From the NCBI RefSeq assembly GCF_003337735.1, contig NZ_QPJY01000003.1:276712-340711 (forward strand): 64,000 bases of DNA. The letters are read 5' to 3'. The translations under genes and the position numbers were made by a program. Position 1 is the stretch's first letter; each line of letters opens with the position of its first letter. Positions 8,862 through 17,476 of the stretch are shown one piece after another. The stretch is from Thioalbus denitrificans. Its GTDB lineage: Bacteria; Pseudomonadota; Gammaproteobacteria; DSM-26407. Below the pieces are notes generated by a model, which saw only the letters and a program-made list of their open reading frames with translations, was not told the origin of the DNA and ran no database searches.

Positions 8862-10442
8862 ATGACCACCACCACCGCAGCCCACGGGGAGCACACGGAG
8901 CACGGCCCGGCCCGGGGCCTGATGCGCTGGGTCACCACCACCAACCACAAGGACATCGGCACCCTCTACCTGCTGTTCGCGCTGACCATGTTCTTCGTCG
9001 GCGGTGCCATGGCCATGGTGATCCGCGCCGAGCTGTTCCAGCCCGGCCTGCAGTTCGTGGAACCGCAGTTCTTCAACCAGATGACCACCATGCACGCCCT
9101 GGTGATGATCTTCGGCGCGGTGATGCCCGCCTTCGTCGGGCTGGCCAACTGGCAGATCCCGATGATGATCGGCGCCCCCGACATGGCCCTGCCGCGGATG
9201 AACAACTGGAGCTTCTGGCTGCTGCCCTTCGCCTTCGCCATGCTGCTCTCCACCCTGTTCCTCACCGGCGGCGGCCCGGCCGGCGGCTGGACCATGTACC
9301 CGCCGCTGATGCTGCAGACCGGCGAGGCGCTGCCGTTCGTGATCTTCGCCGTGCACCTGATGGGCATCTCCTCGGTGATGGGCGCCATCAACGTCATCGT
9401 CACCGTGCTCAACATGCGCGCCCCCGGCATGACCCTGATGAAGATGCCGCTGTTCGTCTGGACCTGGCTCATCACCGCCTTCCTGCTCATCGCCGCCATG
9501 CCAGTGCTGGCCGGCGCGGTGACCATGCTGCTGACCGACCGCTACTTCGGCACCGCCTTCTTCAACGCCGCCGGCGGCGGCGACCCGGTGATGTACCAGC
9601 ACATCTTCTGGTTCTTCGGGCATCCCGAGGTGTACATCATGATCCTGCCGGCCTTCGGCATCGTCTCCCAGATCATCCCCACCTTCGCCCGCAAGCCGCT
9701 GTTCGGCTACAGCTCCATGGTCTACGCCACCGCCAGCATCGCCTTCCTCTCCTTCATCGTCTGGGCCCACCACATGTTCACCGTGGGCATGCCGCTGGCC
9801 GGCGAGCTGTTCTTCATGTACACCACCATGCTCATCGCCGTGCCCACCGGAGTGAAGGTGTTCAACTGGGTGGCCACCATGTGGCGCGGGTCCATGACCT
9901 TCGAGACCCCGATGCTGTTCGCCATCGCCTTCGTGTTCCTGTTCACCATCGGCGGCTTCTCGGGGCTGATGCTGGCCATCACCCCCGTGGACTTCCAGTA
10001 CCACGACACCTACTTCGTGGTGGCCCATTTCCACTACGTGCTGGTGACCGGCGCGATCTTCGCCATCATGGCCGCCGCCTACTTCTGGCTGCCCAAGTGG
10101 ACCGGTCACCGCTACGACGAGCGCCTGGGCCGGATCCACTTCTGGCTCTCGGCGGTGTCGGTGAACGTGCTGTTCTTCCCCCAGCACTTCCTCGGCCTGG
10201 CCGGCATGCCCCGGCGCATCCCCGACTACGCGGTGCAGTTCGCCGACTGGAACATGATCTCCAGCCTCGGCGGGTTCGCCTTCGGCGCGAGCCAGCTGCT
10301 GTTCCTCTACATCGTGGTGAAGACCATCCGCGGCGGCGCCCGCGCCGGCGCCGAGGTGTGGGAGGAGGCCCACGGCCTGGAGTGGACCCTGCCCTCGCCG
10401 CCGCCCTACCACAGCTTCACCGAAGCCCCGGAGGTGCGCTGA
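8862..10442 (+). CDS. coxA: Cytochrome c oxidase subunit I
   Basis: The 526-residue catalytic subunit of the aa3 haem–copper oxidase, which reduces O2 and pumps protons. Twelve hydrophobic helices are visible. Family landmarks are TTTNHKDIGTLY at the N-terminus, HALVMIFGAVMP, the CuB/Tyr region WFFGHPEVYIMILPAFG, the HHMFTVG histidine pair, and HDTYFVVAHFHYV with the haem ligands. The HPEVY cross-linked Tyr and the D-channel-type entry mark a type A oxidase. GAGGAGAGGAGCGAGCC precedes the ATG. Confidence 0.97.
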   Translation: MTTTTAAHGEHTEHGPARGLMRWVTTTNHKDIGTLYLLFALTMFFVGGAMAMVIRAELFQPGLQFVEPQFFNQMTTMHALVMIFGAVMPAFVGLANWQIPMMIGAPDMALPRMNNWSFWLLPFAFAMLLSTLFLTGGGPAGGWTMYPPLMLQTGEALPFVIFAVHLMGISSVMGAINVIVTVLNMRAPGMTLMKMPLFVWTWLITAFLLIAAMPVLAGAVTMLLTDRYFGTAFFNAAGGGDPVMYQHIFWFFGHPEVYIMILPAFGIVSQIIPTFARKPLFGYSSMVYATASIAFLSFIVWAHHMFTVGMPLAGELFFMYTTMLIAVPTGVKVFNWVATMWRGSMTFETPMLFAIAFVFLFTIGGFSGLMLAITPVDFQYHDTYFVVAHFHYVLVTGAIFAIMAAAYFWLPKWTGHRYDERLGRIHFWLSAVSVNVLFFPQHFLGLAGMPRRIPDYAVQFADWNMISSLGGFAFGASQLLFLYIVVKTIRGGARAGAEVWEEAHGLEWTLPSPPPYHSFTEAPEVR

Positions 10443-10452
10443 GGTGACGGCC

Positions 10453-10569
10453 ATGGACTCCCATCGCGACCCCCGCCGCCTGCGCCGCGCCAACCTGCGC
10501 CTGGCCTGGCTGCTGGGGCTGGTGGCCGTCGGCTTCCTGGTGGGATTCATCCTGGTGAACCTGCCATGA
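10453..10569 (+). CDS. 38-aa single-pass protein, cytochrome oxidase small assembly protein-like
   Basis: A short frame starting at ATG 10453 encodes a basic N-terminus (DSHRDPRRLRRANLRLAW) and one transmembrane helix (LLGLVAVGFLVGFILVNL). Its stop overlaps the ctaG start as ATGA (10566–10569), the same coupling used by other genes of this cluster, which strongly supports translation. Very short membrane peptides in this position, between coxA and ctaG, are annotated as small oxidase assembly proteins in other proteobacteria. Its biochemical role is unknown. Confidence 0.7.
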   Translation: MDSHRDPRRLRRANLRLAWLLGLVAVGFLVGFILVNLP

Positions 10570-11108
10570 GCGGGGACCGCGAGCGCGCCAACCGCCGCCT
10601 CACCCTGCGCATCCTCGCGGTGGCGGTGGCCATGTTCGGCTTCGGCTACGCCCTGGTGCCCCTCTACGACGTGTTCTGCGAGGTGACCGGGCTGAACGGC
10701 AAGACTGGCGGCCGGGCCGCGGCGACGGAGACCTACGCGGTGGACCCCGATCGCCTCGTGACGGTGGAGTTCCTGGCCACCGTCAACGGCGGCGAGCCCT
10801 GGACCTTCCGCCCCGCGGTGGCCCGGCTGCGGGTCCACCCCGGCCAGTCCTACGTGACCCACTACCTGGCGGCCAACCCCACCGGGCGGGCGGTGACGGT
10901 GCAGGCGGTGCCGAGCGTGGCGCCCGGCCTGGCCGCGCAGCATTTCCACAAGACCGAGTGCTTCTGCTTCCACCGCCAGGACTTCGCCGCCGGCGAGGCA
11001 CGGGAAATGCCCCTGGTGTTCACCATCGACCCGGCGCTGCCGCCGGAGGTGGGCACCGTGAGCCTGGCCTACACCCTGTTCGAACTGGGGGAGACCCGCG
11101 CCAACTGA
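10566..11108 (+). CDS. ctaG: Cytochrome c oxidase assembly protein Cox11/CtaG
   Basis: A 180-residue membrane-anchored copper chaperone that delivers copper to the CuB site of subunit I. One N-terminal helix (LRILAVAVAMFGFGYALVPLYDVFC) is followed by a periplasmic immunoglobulin-like domain. The copper-binding CFCF motif lies at residues 132–135 (TECFCFHRQ), and Cys38 in the conserved VPLYDVFCEVTG is also present. The gene is coupled to the upstream 38-aa peptide gene by an ATGA overlap and precedes coxC by 32 bp. Confidence 0.96.
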   Translation: MSGDRERANRRLTLRILAVAVAMFGFGYALVPLYDVFCEVTGLNGKTGGRAAATETYAVDPDRLVTVEFLATVNGGEPWTFRPAVARLRVHPGQSYVTHYLAANPTGRAVTVQAVPSVAPGLAAQHFHKTECFCFHRQDFAAGEAREMPLVFTIDPALPPEVGTVSLAYTLFELGETRAN

Positions 11109-11140
11109 CCGACGGCGCCCGAGGTTGATAGGAGAGAGCC

Positions 11141-12019
11141 ATGAACACGCACGCTGGACCGGCCTACTACGTGCCCCACGGCAGCCACTGGCCCATCGTC
11201 GGCTCGGTGGGCCTGACCACCCTGCTGGTGGGATTCGCCGTGCTGCTCAACGGCGCGGACCTCGGCGGCACGCTGATGGTGGCGGGGGTGGTCATCACCC
11301 TGGGGATGATGGCCGGCTGGTTCGGCACGGTGATCCGCGAAAGCGAGGGCGGCCGCTACAACGCCCAGGTGGACCGCTCCTTCCGCATGGGCATGGGCTG
11401 GTTCATCTTCTCCGAGGTGATGTTCTTCGCCGCCTTCTTCGGGGCGCTGTTCTATGCCCGCGAGTTCGCCGTGCCGTGGCTCGGCGGGGCCGGCGCCAAG
11501 GCCGCCACCCACTCCGTCCTGTGGCCCGACTTCCAGGCCCTGTGGCCACTGCTGCAGCCGCCGGACGCCAGCCGCTACGACGTGCCCGAGCAGGTGATCG
11601 GAGCCTGGGGCATCCCCGCCCTCAACACCCTGATCCTCCTCTCCAGCGGCGCCACCATCACCTGGGCCCACTGGGGGCTGAAGCAGGGCCGGCGCCGCCA
11701 GCTCACCCTCGGCCTGGCGCTGACCGTCGCGCTCGGGGTACTGTTCCTGGCCCTGCAGGCCTTCGAGTACGGCCACGCCTACCACGAGCTCAACCTGAAG
11801 CTGAGCTCGGGCATCTACGGCTCCACCTTCTTCATGCTCACCGGCTTCCACGGCGCCCACGTGACCATCGGCGCCATCATGCTCCTGGTGATGCTGCTGC
11901 GCAGCCTGCGCGGCCACTTCAGCCCCACCCACCACTTCGCCTTCGAGGCCGCCTCCTGGTACTGGCACTTCGTGGACGTGGTGTGGCTGGGCCTGTTCAT
12001 CACCGTCTACTGGCTGTGA
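11141..12019 (+). CDS. coxC: Cytochrome c oxidase subunit III
   Basis: A 292-residue, seven-helix structural subunit that stabilises the oxidase and supports proton uptake. The family phrases FRMGMGWFIFSEVMFFAAFFGALFY, GATITWAHWGLK, and TGFHGAHVTIGAIML near the C-terminus are clear, as is the final WYWHFVDVVWLGLFITVYWL. ATAGGAGAGAGCC precedes the ATG. It is the last structural oxidase gene before the oppositely oriented DUF2909 gene. Confidence 0.97.
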   Translation: MNTHAGPAYYVPHGSHWPIVGSVGLTTLLVGFAVLLNGADLGGTLMVAGVVITLGMMAGWFGTVIRESEGGRYNAQVDRSFRMGMGWFIFSEVMFFAAFFGALFYAREFAVPWLGGAGAKAATHSVLWPDFQALWPLLQPPDASRYDVPEQVIGAWGIPALNTLILLSSGATITWAHWGLKQGRRRQLTLGLALTVALGVLFLALQAFEYGHAYHELNLKLSSGIYGSTFFMLTGFHGAHVTIGAIMLLVMLLRSLRGHFSPTHHFAFEAASWYWHFVDVVWLGLFITVYWL

Positions 12020-12077
12020 GCCGCGCCATGCCCCACCTCGCCGCTCCCCGCCACGAGCCCCCGGCGCAGCTGCCGGA

Positions 12078-12314
12078 CTACCGGCCGCCGGCGGCCGTGG
12101 GCGGCTGCGGGAGCAGGCCGTGGGGGGTGATGAGCCCGCCGGCGAAGCCCGCCAGCAGCAGCACGAACAGCGCCAGCGAGAGCACGATGCGCACGGTGAG
12201 CGCCCGCACCGTGCGCCGGGAGTCGTCGCGATCGCGCACCAGGAAGAACAGCCCGGAGGCGAGGCTGAGGAGAATCCCCGCCAGCAGGAGCAGCAGCACG
12301 GCCTTGAACAGCAT
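12078..12314 (-). CDS. DUF2909 twin-transmembrane protein
   Basis: A 78-residue protein with two hydrophobic helices (LFKAVLLLLLAGILLSLASGLFFLV and VRIVLSLALFVLLLAGFAGGLI) separated by a charged loop, RDRDDSRRTVRALT, characteristic of DUF2909. Its function is unknown, but it accompanies cox clusters. It is encoded against the direction of all its neighbours, between coxC and SURF1. GAGGAGATCACCG before ATG 12314 decides this start over the longer open frame beginning at 12365. Confidence 0.78.
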   Translation of the reverse strand: MLFKAVLLLLLAGILLSLASGLFFLVRDRDDSRRTVRALTVRIVLSLALFVLLLAGFAGGLITPHGLLPQPPTAAGGR

Positions 12315-12380
12315 CGGTGATCTCCTCGCGTCCGGGGCGGTCGGGAAGGCGGCCCCCTGCTGCAACCATAGGAGAGCGCC

Positions 12381-13187
12381 ATGAGCCTGTCACGGGCCGG
12401 CCACGCCCCCCTGCGCCTGCGCCCCCGGCTGCTGCCGAGCCTGGCGGTGCTCCTGCTGCTGCCGCTGCTGCTGGGCCTCGGCGCCTGGCAGCTCGACCGG
12501 GCGGCGCAGAAGCGCGCCCTGGCCGCGGCGCTGAACGCGGCCGGCGACGCGCCGCCGGTGCAGATCCTGCCCGGCACCGACGCCGAGGCCGTGCGGGAGC
12601 TCGCCTACCGGCGGGTTGCGGCCTACGGCCGCTACGCCCCGGAGCGGCAGCTGCTGCTGGACAACCAGATCCACGACGGACGCCCCGGGTTCCGGGTCTT
12701 CACGCCCCTGCGGCTGGGCAACGGCCACAGCGCGGTGCTGGTGGACCGCGGCTGGCTGCCCATGGGCGCCACCCGCGACCAGCTCCCGGCGCTGGCGCTG
12801 GCGCTGGCGACCGACGATCGCCTGGTCCGGGGCCTGCTCACCCCGCCGCCCGACGTGGGGCTGCGCCTGGGCGACGGCATGGCGAACCCGGGCCGCTGGC
12901 CGCGCCTGGTGCAGTACCTGGACCCGACACGGCTGGCGCCGGAGCTCGGCGTGCGGCTGCTGCCGTACGTGATCCGGCTCGACCCGGGGGCGCCCGACGG
13001 CTACCTGCGCGAGCCCCCGGCGCTGCCCTTCGGCCCGGAGCGCCACCTCGGCTACGCGGTGCAGTGGTTCGCCCTGGCCGCCACCCTGGCGCTGCTGTGG
13101 CTGCGCTACTCGCTGGTGCGCGCGCCCGCCCCGGCGCGCCCCGAACCCACCGACACGGAGACCCCCGGCCATGTCCGCCACGGCTGA
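12381..13187 (+). CDS. SURF1 family cytochrome oxidase biogenesis protein
   Basis: A 268-residue protein with two terminal transmembrane helices (PSLAVLLLLPLLLGLGAWQ and VQWFALAATLALLWLRY) around a periplasmic domain. Characteristic phrases are LGAWQLDRAAQKRAL, LLDNQIHDGRPGFRVFTPL and AVLVDRGWLPMG. SURF1 proteins assist haem a insertion into subunit I. The stop overlaps the following Sco-like gene by 17 bp. AGGAGAGCGCC precedes the ATG. Confidence 0.93.
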   Translation: MSLSRAGHAPLRLRPRLLPSLAVLLLLPLLLGLGAWQLDRAAQKRALAAALNAAGDAPPVQILPGTDAEAVRELAYRRVAAYGRYAPERQLLLDNQIHDGRPGFRVFTPLRLGNGHSAVLVDRGWLPMGATRDQLPALALALATDDRLVRGLLTPPPDVGLRLGDGMANPGRWPRLVQYLDPTRLAPELGVRLLPYVIRLDPGAPDGYLREPPALPFGPERHLGYAVQWFALAATLALLWLRYSLVRAPAPARPEPTDTETPGHVRHG

Positions 13188-13779
13188 CGCCCGCCGTCCG
13201 CGCCTGCTGCTGCTCGGCCTCGGCGCCCTGTTCGTCGCACCGCTGGCCGCCGCCTGGCTGAGCCTCGCCCTGGGGCCGGCGTGGCAGCCCGCGGAGACCG
13301 TCAACCACGGCCGGCTGCTGCAGCCGGCCCGGCCCCTGCTGGCCGCGGGCCCCGGCGCCGCGGACAACCCCGCCGCCCCGCTGCTGCGGGGGCGCTGGAC
13401 CCTGGCCCTGCTCGCCGGGGCGGACTGCCCGCCGGAGTGCCGCGAGACCCTCGCCGCCAGCCGCCAGGTGTGGCTGGCCCTGAACAAGGACCAGGCGCGG
13501 GTGCAGCGGCTGCTGGTCACCACCGGGGCCCTGGCGCCCGCCACCCGGGACGCGCTGCTGCGGGACGACGGCACGCTCCTGGCCCGGGCCGACGCCGGGC
13601 TCGCCGCGCGGCTGCGTGACGCCCTGGCGACCGGCGACGACGCCCGCGCGCCCGGCGGCCCCCGGCTGCTGCTCATCGACCCCCTGGGCAACCTGGTGCT
13701 CGACTACGCCCCGCCGGTGGCGCCGCGGGGACTGCTCAAGGACCTGGAGCGGCTGCTCAAGGTCTCGCGCATCGGCTGA
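13171..13779 (+). CDS. Membrane-anchored Sco/TlpA-like protein with CPPEC motif
   Basis: A 202-residue protein with an N-terminal hydrophobic anchor (LLLLGLGALFVAPLAAAWLSLAL) and a predicted thioredoxin-like periplasmic domain. GADCPPECRETLAASRQVWLAL resembles the CxxxC copper site of Sco proteins, and LLLIDPLGNLVLDY resembles their LLVDPDG strand, but no matching DHS-type histidine is seen. Proteins of this kind sit between SURF1 and ctaA/ctaB in many gammaproteobacterial clusters and are usually called hypothetical. A thiol or copper-handling role in oxidase assembly is inference. It overlaps SURF1 by 17 bp. Confidence 0.75.
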   Translation: MSATADARRPRLLLLGLGALFVAPLAAAWLSLALGPAWQPAETVNHGRLLQPARPLLAAGPGAADNPAAPLLRGRWTLALLAGADCPPECRETLAASRQVWLALNKDQARVQRLLVTTGALAPATRDALLRDDGTLLARADAGLAARLRDALATGDDARAPGGPRLLLIDPLGNLVLDYAPPVAPRGLLKDLERLLKVSRIG

Positions 13780-13817
13780 GCGCCGGCGCCCACGTCAAGA
13801 CACGGAGGAGAGTGCCC

Positions 13818-14747
13818 ATGGCCAAGGCCTTCGCCACACCGCCGCCCCGCGGCATCGCCCTCGCGGCCACCTGGCGCGACTACCTGGGGCTGTGCAAGCT
13901 GCGGGTGGTGACGCTCATCGTCTTCACCGCCGTGGTGGGCATGCTGCTCTCGGTGCCCGGGGCGGTGCCCATGGACACCCTGGTGTTCGGCACCCTGGGC
14001 ATCGGGCTGGCCGCCGCCTCCGCCGCCGCCTTCAACCACGTGCTCGACCGCCGGATCGACGGGCGGATGGCGCGCACCCGCCACCGGCCGCTGCAGACCG
14101 GGGCGCTGGACGCGCCCCGGGCGCTCACCTTCGCCACCCTGCTCGGGGCGCTGGCCATGACCCTGCTGAGCACCCTGGTGAATCCCCTGACCGCCCTGCT
14201 CACCGGCGGCTCCCTCATCGGCTACGCGGTGGTCTACACGGTCTTCCTCAAGCGCGCCACGCCCCAGAACATCGTCATCGGCGGCGCCGCCGGGGCCGCG
14301 CCGCCGGTGCTCGGCTGGACCGCCGTGACCGGTAGCCTGGACCCCAACGCCCTGCTGCTATTCCTGATCATCTTCGTCTGGACCCCGCCCCACTTCTGGC
14401 CCCTGGCCATCGCCCGGCGAGAGGACTACGCCCGCGCCGACGTGCCCATGCTGCCGGTGACCCACGGGGTGGCCTTCACCACCCTGCAGGTGCTGTTCTA
14501 CACCCTGCTGCTGGTGATGGTGACCGGACTGCCCTACCTCACCGGCATGAGCGGCCCCCTTTACCTGGCCGTGGCCGTGGGGCTCGGAGCGCGCTACCTG
14601 CAGTTGGCCTGGCGGCTGCACCGCGGCAGCGACCCGCGCCAGGCCATGGCGGTGTTCCGCTACTCCATCCTCTACCTCAGCGTGCTGTTCGGCGCCCTGC
14701 TGGCAGATCACTACCTGCTGGCGTGGCTCCGCGGAGGGAGTGGATGA
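13818..14747 (+). CDS. ctaB: Protohaem IX farnesyltransferase (haem O synthase)
   Basis: A 309-residue UbiA-superfamily membrane prenyltransferase that attaches a farnesyl group to haem B, giving haem O, the precursor of haem A. The first prenyl-diphosphate motif is NHVLDRRIDGRMART, with RHRPLQTG following; FLIIFVWTPPHFWPLAIARREDY is diagnostic of the haem O synthase branch. Nine or so helices are visible. ATG 13818, eight bases after GGAGGA, is preferred to GTG 13812. The stop overlaps the DUF2970 start (ATGA). Confidence 0.96.
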   Translation: MAKAFATPPPRGIALAATWRDYLGLCKLRVVTLIVFTAVVGMLLSVPGAVPMDTLVFGTLGIGLAAASAAAFNHVLDRRIDGRMARTRHRPLQTGALDAPRALTFATLLGALAMTLLSTLVNPLTALLTGGSLIGYAVVYTVFLKRATPQNIVIGGAAGAAPPVLGWTAVTGSLDPNALLLFLIIFVWTPPHFWPLAIARREDYARADVPMLPVTHGVAFTTLQVLFYTLLLVMVTGLPYLTGMSGPLYLAVAVGLGARYLQLAWRLHRGSDPRQAMAVFRYSILYLSVLFGALLADHYLLAWLRGGSG

Positions 14748-14974
14748 ACGCGCCGGCGCCGCACCGCGGGCCCGGCCTGGGCCCCTGGCAGGTGCTCTCC
14801 AGCGCGGTGGCCGCGCTGCTCGGGGTGCAGAGCCAGCGCAACCGCGAACGGGACTTCCGCCACGGCCGGCCGCTGCCCTTCGTGGTGGCAGGGCTGGTCC
14901 TGACCCTGCTGTTCGTCCTGGCGGTGTTCGGCGTGGTGCAGCTGGTGCTGCACTTGGCCGGGACCACCGGCTGA
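14744..14974 (+). CDS. DUF2970 small membrane protein
   Basis: A 76-residue protein with the conserved start WQVLSSAVAALLGVQSQRNRERDF, followed by a single helix (PFVVAGLVLTLLFVLAVFGVVQLVL). DUF2970 proteins are short inner-membrane proteins of unknown role linked to oxidase clusters. The ATG overlaps the ctaB stop (ATGA, 14744–14747), so it is likely translated with ctaB; ctaA begins 11 bp downstream. Confidence 0.8.
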   Translation: MNAPAPHRGPGLGPWQVLSSAVAALLGVQSQRNRERDFRHGRPLPFVVAGLVLTLLFVLAVFGVVQLVLHLAGTTG

Positions 14975-14985
14975 GGGGGACGACC

Positions 14986-16005
14986 ATGCGCCGCGCCACC
15001 CTCCTCACCGCCCTGCTGGCCCTGGCCGTCATCCTGCTGGGCGCCTTTGTCCGCCTCTCCGACGCCGGGCTGGGCTGCCCCGACTGGCCCGGCTGCTACG
15101 GCCGGCTGACCGTCCCGGCGGGCGACGCGGCCACCGCGGCCGCCAACGCCGCCTTCCCCGACCGCCCCCTGGAGCACCCGAAGGCCTGGAAGGAGATGGT
15201 GCACCGCTACCTGGCCGGCTCCCTGGGGCTGGCCGTCATGGGGCTGGCCTTCACCGCCTGGCGCCGGCGCGCACCGGTGCGCGGCCCGGTCCTGGGCCTG
15301 GTGGGGCTGGTGCTGATCCAGGCCCTGCTGGGGATGTGGACCGTGACCCTGCTGGTGAAGCCGGCGGTGGTCACCGCCCACCTGCTGGGGGGGATCCTCA
15401 CCTGCGCCGGGCTCTGGTGGCTGGCACTGCGCCAGGAGCCGGCGCCGGCCCTGCTCTCCGGCGCCCGGGGGCTGCGGACCTGGGCCCTGCTGGCCCTGGG
15501 GCTGGTGCTGGTCCAGATCGCCCTGGGCGGCTGGACCAGCAGCAACTACGCGGCGCTCGGCTGCACCGAATTCCCCCGCTGCCACAGCGGGGCGTGGTGG
15601 CCGCCGACCGACTTCCGCGAGGCTTTCGTGCTCTGGCGCGGCACCGGGGTGAACTACGAGTACGGCGTCCTCGACGCCGCGGCCCGCACCGCCATCCACC
15701 TGGCCCACCGGCTGGGCGCGCTGGCGGTAGTGCTGGCGGTGGGCGGCCTGGTCCTGCGGCTGGCCGCCACCGGCATCCCCGCCCTGCGCCGCGTCGGCAT
15801 CGCGCTGGGCGGCATGCTGGCGCTGCAGGTGGCGCTGGGGATCGCCAACGTCCTGGGTGGACTGCCCCTGCCGGTGGCCGTGGCCCACACCGGCGGCGCC
15901 GCGCTGCTGGCCTGCACCCTGCTCAGCGCCGTCCGCCTGCTGCGGCCGCTGCCCGTCAGCCGGCCGCAGCGGAGCCCGGCGCGACTGCTGGGAGCGACCC
16001 GGTGA
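14986..16005 (+). CDS. ctaA: Haem A synthase (COX15/CtaA)
   Basis: A 339-residue, eight-helix enzyme that oxidises the C8 methyl of haem O to a formyl group, making haem A. Four histidine-bearing helices are seen (HRYLAG, TAHLLGG, HLAHRLGA, AHTGGA). Cysteine pairs occur in GLGCPDWPGCYG and GCTEFPRCHSG, matching the extracytoplasmic cysteines of the family. GAGGGGGACGACC precedes the ATG. The TGA overlaps the GTG start of sco1 (GTGA, 16002–16005). Confidence 0.95.
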   Translation: MRRATLLTALLALAVILLGAFVRLSDAGLGCPDWPGCYGRLTVPAGDAATAAANAAFPDRPLEHPKAWKEMVHRYLAGSLGLAVMGLAFTAWRRRAPVRGPVLGLVGLVLIQALLGMWTVTLLVKPAVVTAHLLGGILTCAGLWWLALRQEPAPALLSGARGLRTWALLALGLVLVQIALGGWTSSNYAALGCTEFPRCHSGAWWPPTDFREAFVLWRGTGVNYEYGVLDAAARTAIHLAHRLGALAVVLAVGGLVLRLAATGIPALRRVGIALGGMLALQVALGIANVLGGLPLPVAVAHTGGAALLACTLLSAVRLLRPLPVSRPQRSPARLLGATR

Positions 16006-16640
16006 ACGGCCCCGTCCGGCTGCTGCTCGTGCCCGCCTTCGCCGCCCTGGCGGCGGGGCTGTGGCTGGGCCTGGCGCAGGCGCCGGCCGCCGTGGATCCG
16101 CCCGCCACCCGGACCGCCACGGCCATCGACCCGCCGCGGCCCATCGCCCCCTTCACCCTCGCCCGGCCCGACGGCACCCCCTTCACCGCCGCCGACCTGC
16201 ACGGCCGCTGGACCCTGCTCACCTTCGGCTACGCCAGCTGCCCCGACGTCTGCCCCACCACCCTGGCCCTGCTCGACGGCATCAGCCGCGCGCTGCCCGC
16301 GCCTGCGCCCCGGGTGACGTTCGTGTCGGTGGACCCGGAGCGGGACACCCCCGCACGCCTGGGCGAGTTCGTGACCGCCTTCAATCCCGGCTTCCTCGGC
16401 GTCACCGGCAACCCTGCGGCCATCGCCGGGCTGGCCGGCCAGCTGGGCATTCCCTACGCCCGGGTGCCGCTGCCAGGCAGCGCCCTGGGGTACGTGATGG
16501 ATCACAGCGCGGCGGTGCTGCTGGTGGATCCCGACGGACGGCTTCGTGCGCTGTTCACCCCTCCCCTGGAGCCCGCGGCCATGGCGGAGGACATCCGGCT
16601 GCTGGAACGGCACTACCAGTCCCTGGTCAAACACCACTGA
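16002..16640 (+). CDS. SCO1/SenC copper chaperone for CuA
   Basis: A 212-residue protein with an N-terminal membrane anchor (LLLVPAFAALAAGLWLGLAQA) and a thioredoxin-like domain. The copper ligands are intact: CPDVCP in GYASCPDVCPTTL, and the histidine in YVMDHSAAVLLVDPDG. Such proteins metallate the CuA site of subunit II or keep its cysteines reduced. Translation starts at a GTG that overlaps the ctaA stop. In contrast to the protein at 13171–13779, this is a canonical Sco. Confidence 0.94.
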   Translation: MNGPVRLLLVPAFAALAAGLWLGLAQAPAAVDPPATRTATAIDPPRPIAPFTLARPDGTPFTAADLHGRWTLLTFGYASCPDVCPTTLALLDGISRALPAPAPRVTFVSVDPERDTPARLGEFVTAFNPGFLGVTGNPAAIAGLAGQLGIPYARVPLPGSALGYVMDHSAAVLLVDPDGRLRALFTPPLEPAAMAEDIRLLERHYQSLVKHH

Positions 16641-16679
16641 ACGCAACCGATGCCGCCCCGAACGGCAAGGAGGTGTGAC

Positions 16680-17468
16680 ATGCCCCAAGTGATGACCCAG
16701 AAAGACATCGCCCACGCCCTGCCGGCCGTGCGCGAGATCACCTACGATCATCCCTGGCGCTGGCTCGCCGCCGGCTGGTCCGACCTGCGCGCCAATCCGG
16801 GGCTGAGCCTGGGCTACGGCGCCGTGTTCGTGGTGGTGAGCTACCTCATCACCTACGCGCTCGTTACCGGCGAGATGTTCTTCCTGGTGCCGGCGCTGTC
16901 GGCAGGTTTCTTCCTGGTGGCCCCCCTGCTCGGCATCGGGCTCTATGCCGCGAGCCGCAGCCACGAGCTGGGCGTGCCCGCCCGTTTCGGCCAGCTGGCC
17001 GAGGCCTGGCGCGGCAACCACATCCACCTCACCGCCATGGGTCTGGCGCTGATGATCATGCTGCTGGTGTGGATGATGCTCGCCAACCTCATCTTCGCGC
17101 TGTTCTTCAGCGGCATCGTGCCCACCTGGGAGAACTTCATCCCCGAGGTGTTCCTCTCCGGCAACAGCCCCCTGTTCCTGCTCGCCGGCATCGGCGGCGG
17201 CGCGGTCATCGCCTTCTTCGTCTTCGCCATGAGCGCGGTCTCGGTCCCGATGCTGATGGACCGCCGGGTGGATGTGATGACCGCCATCCAGACCAGCCTG
17301 CACGCGGTACGGGTGAACCTGCTGCCCATGCTGCTGTGGGCGGTGCTCATCGTCCTGTTCGTGGGCGCCGGCCTGGCCACCTTCTACCTCGGCCTGCTGG
17401 TGACCATGCCCCTGGTGGGCCATGCCTCCTGGCACGCCTACCGCGACCTGGTGGAGCCGGAGCACTGA
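16680..17468 (+). CDS. DUF2189 multi-pass membrane protein
   Basis: A 262-residue protein with about six hydrophobic helices. After a soluble head it has the DUF2189 phrase DHPWRWLAAGWSDLRANPGLSLGYGAVFVVVSYLIT. DUF2189 genes commonly occur next to oxidase genes in proteobacteria; no biochemical role is known. AAGGAGGTGTGAC directly before the ATG is an almost ideal ribosome-binding site and excludes the upstream ATG 16650. It closes the oxidase cluster and is followed by a strong hairpin. Confidence 0.8.
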   Translation: MPQVMTQKDIAHALPAVREITYDHPWRWLAAGWSDLRANPGLSLGYGAVFVVVSYLITYALVTGEMFFLVPALSAGFFLVAPLLGIGLYAASRSHELGVPARFGQLAEAWRGNHIHLTAMGLALMIMLLVWMMLANLIFALFFSGIVPTWENFIPEVFLSGNSPLFLLAGIGGGAVIAFFVFAMSAVSVPMLMDRRVDVMTAIQTSLHAVRVNLLPMLLWAVLIVLFVGAGLATFYLGLLVTMPLVGHASWHAYRDLVEPEH

Positions 17469-17476
17469 TCCAGGCC

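Noticed and set aside
8745-10973. 742-codon open frame on the minus strand opposite coxA and ctaG
   Set aside because: The product is a His/Gly/Glu-rich mirror of the GC-biased coxA codons with no family features; the plus strand is certainly coding.
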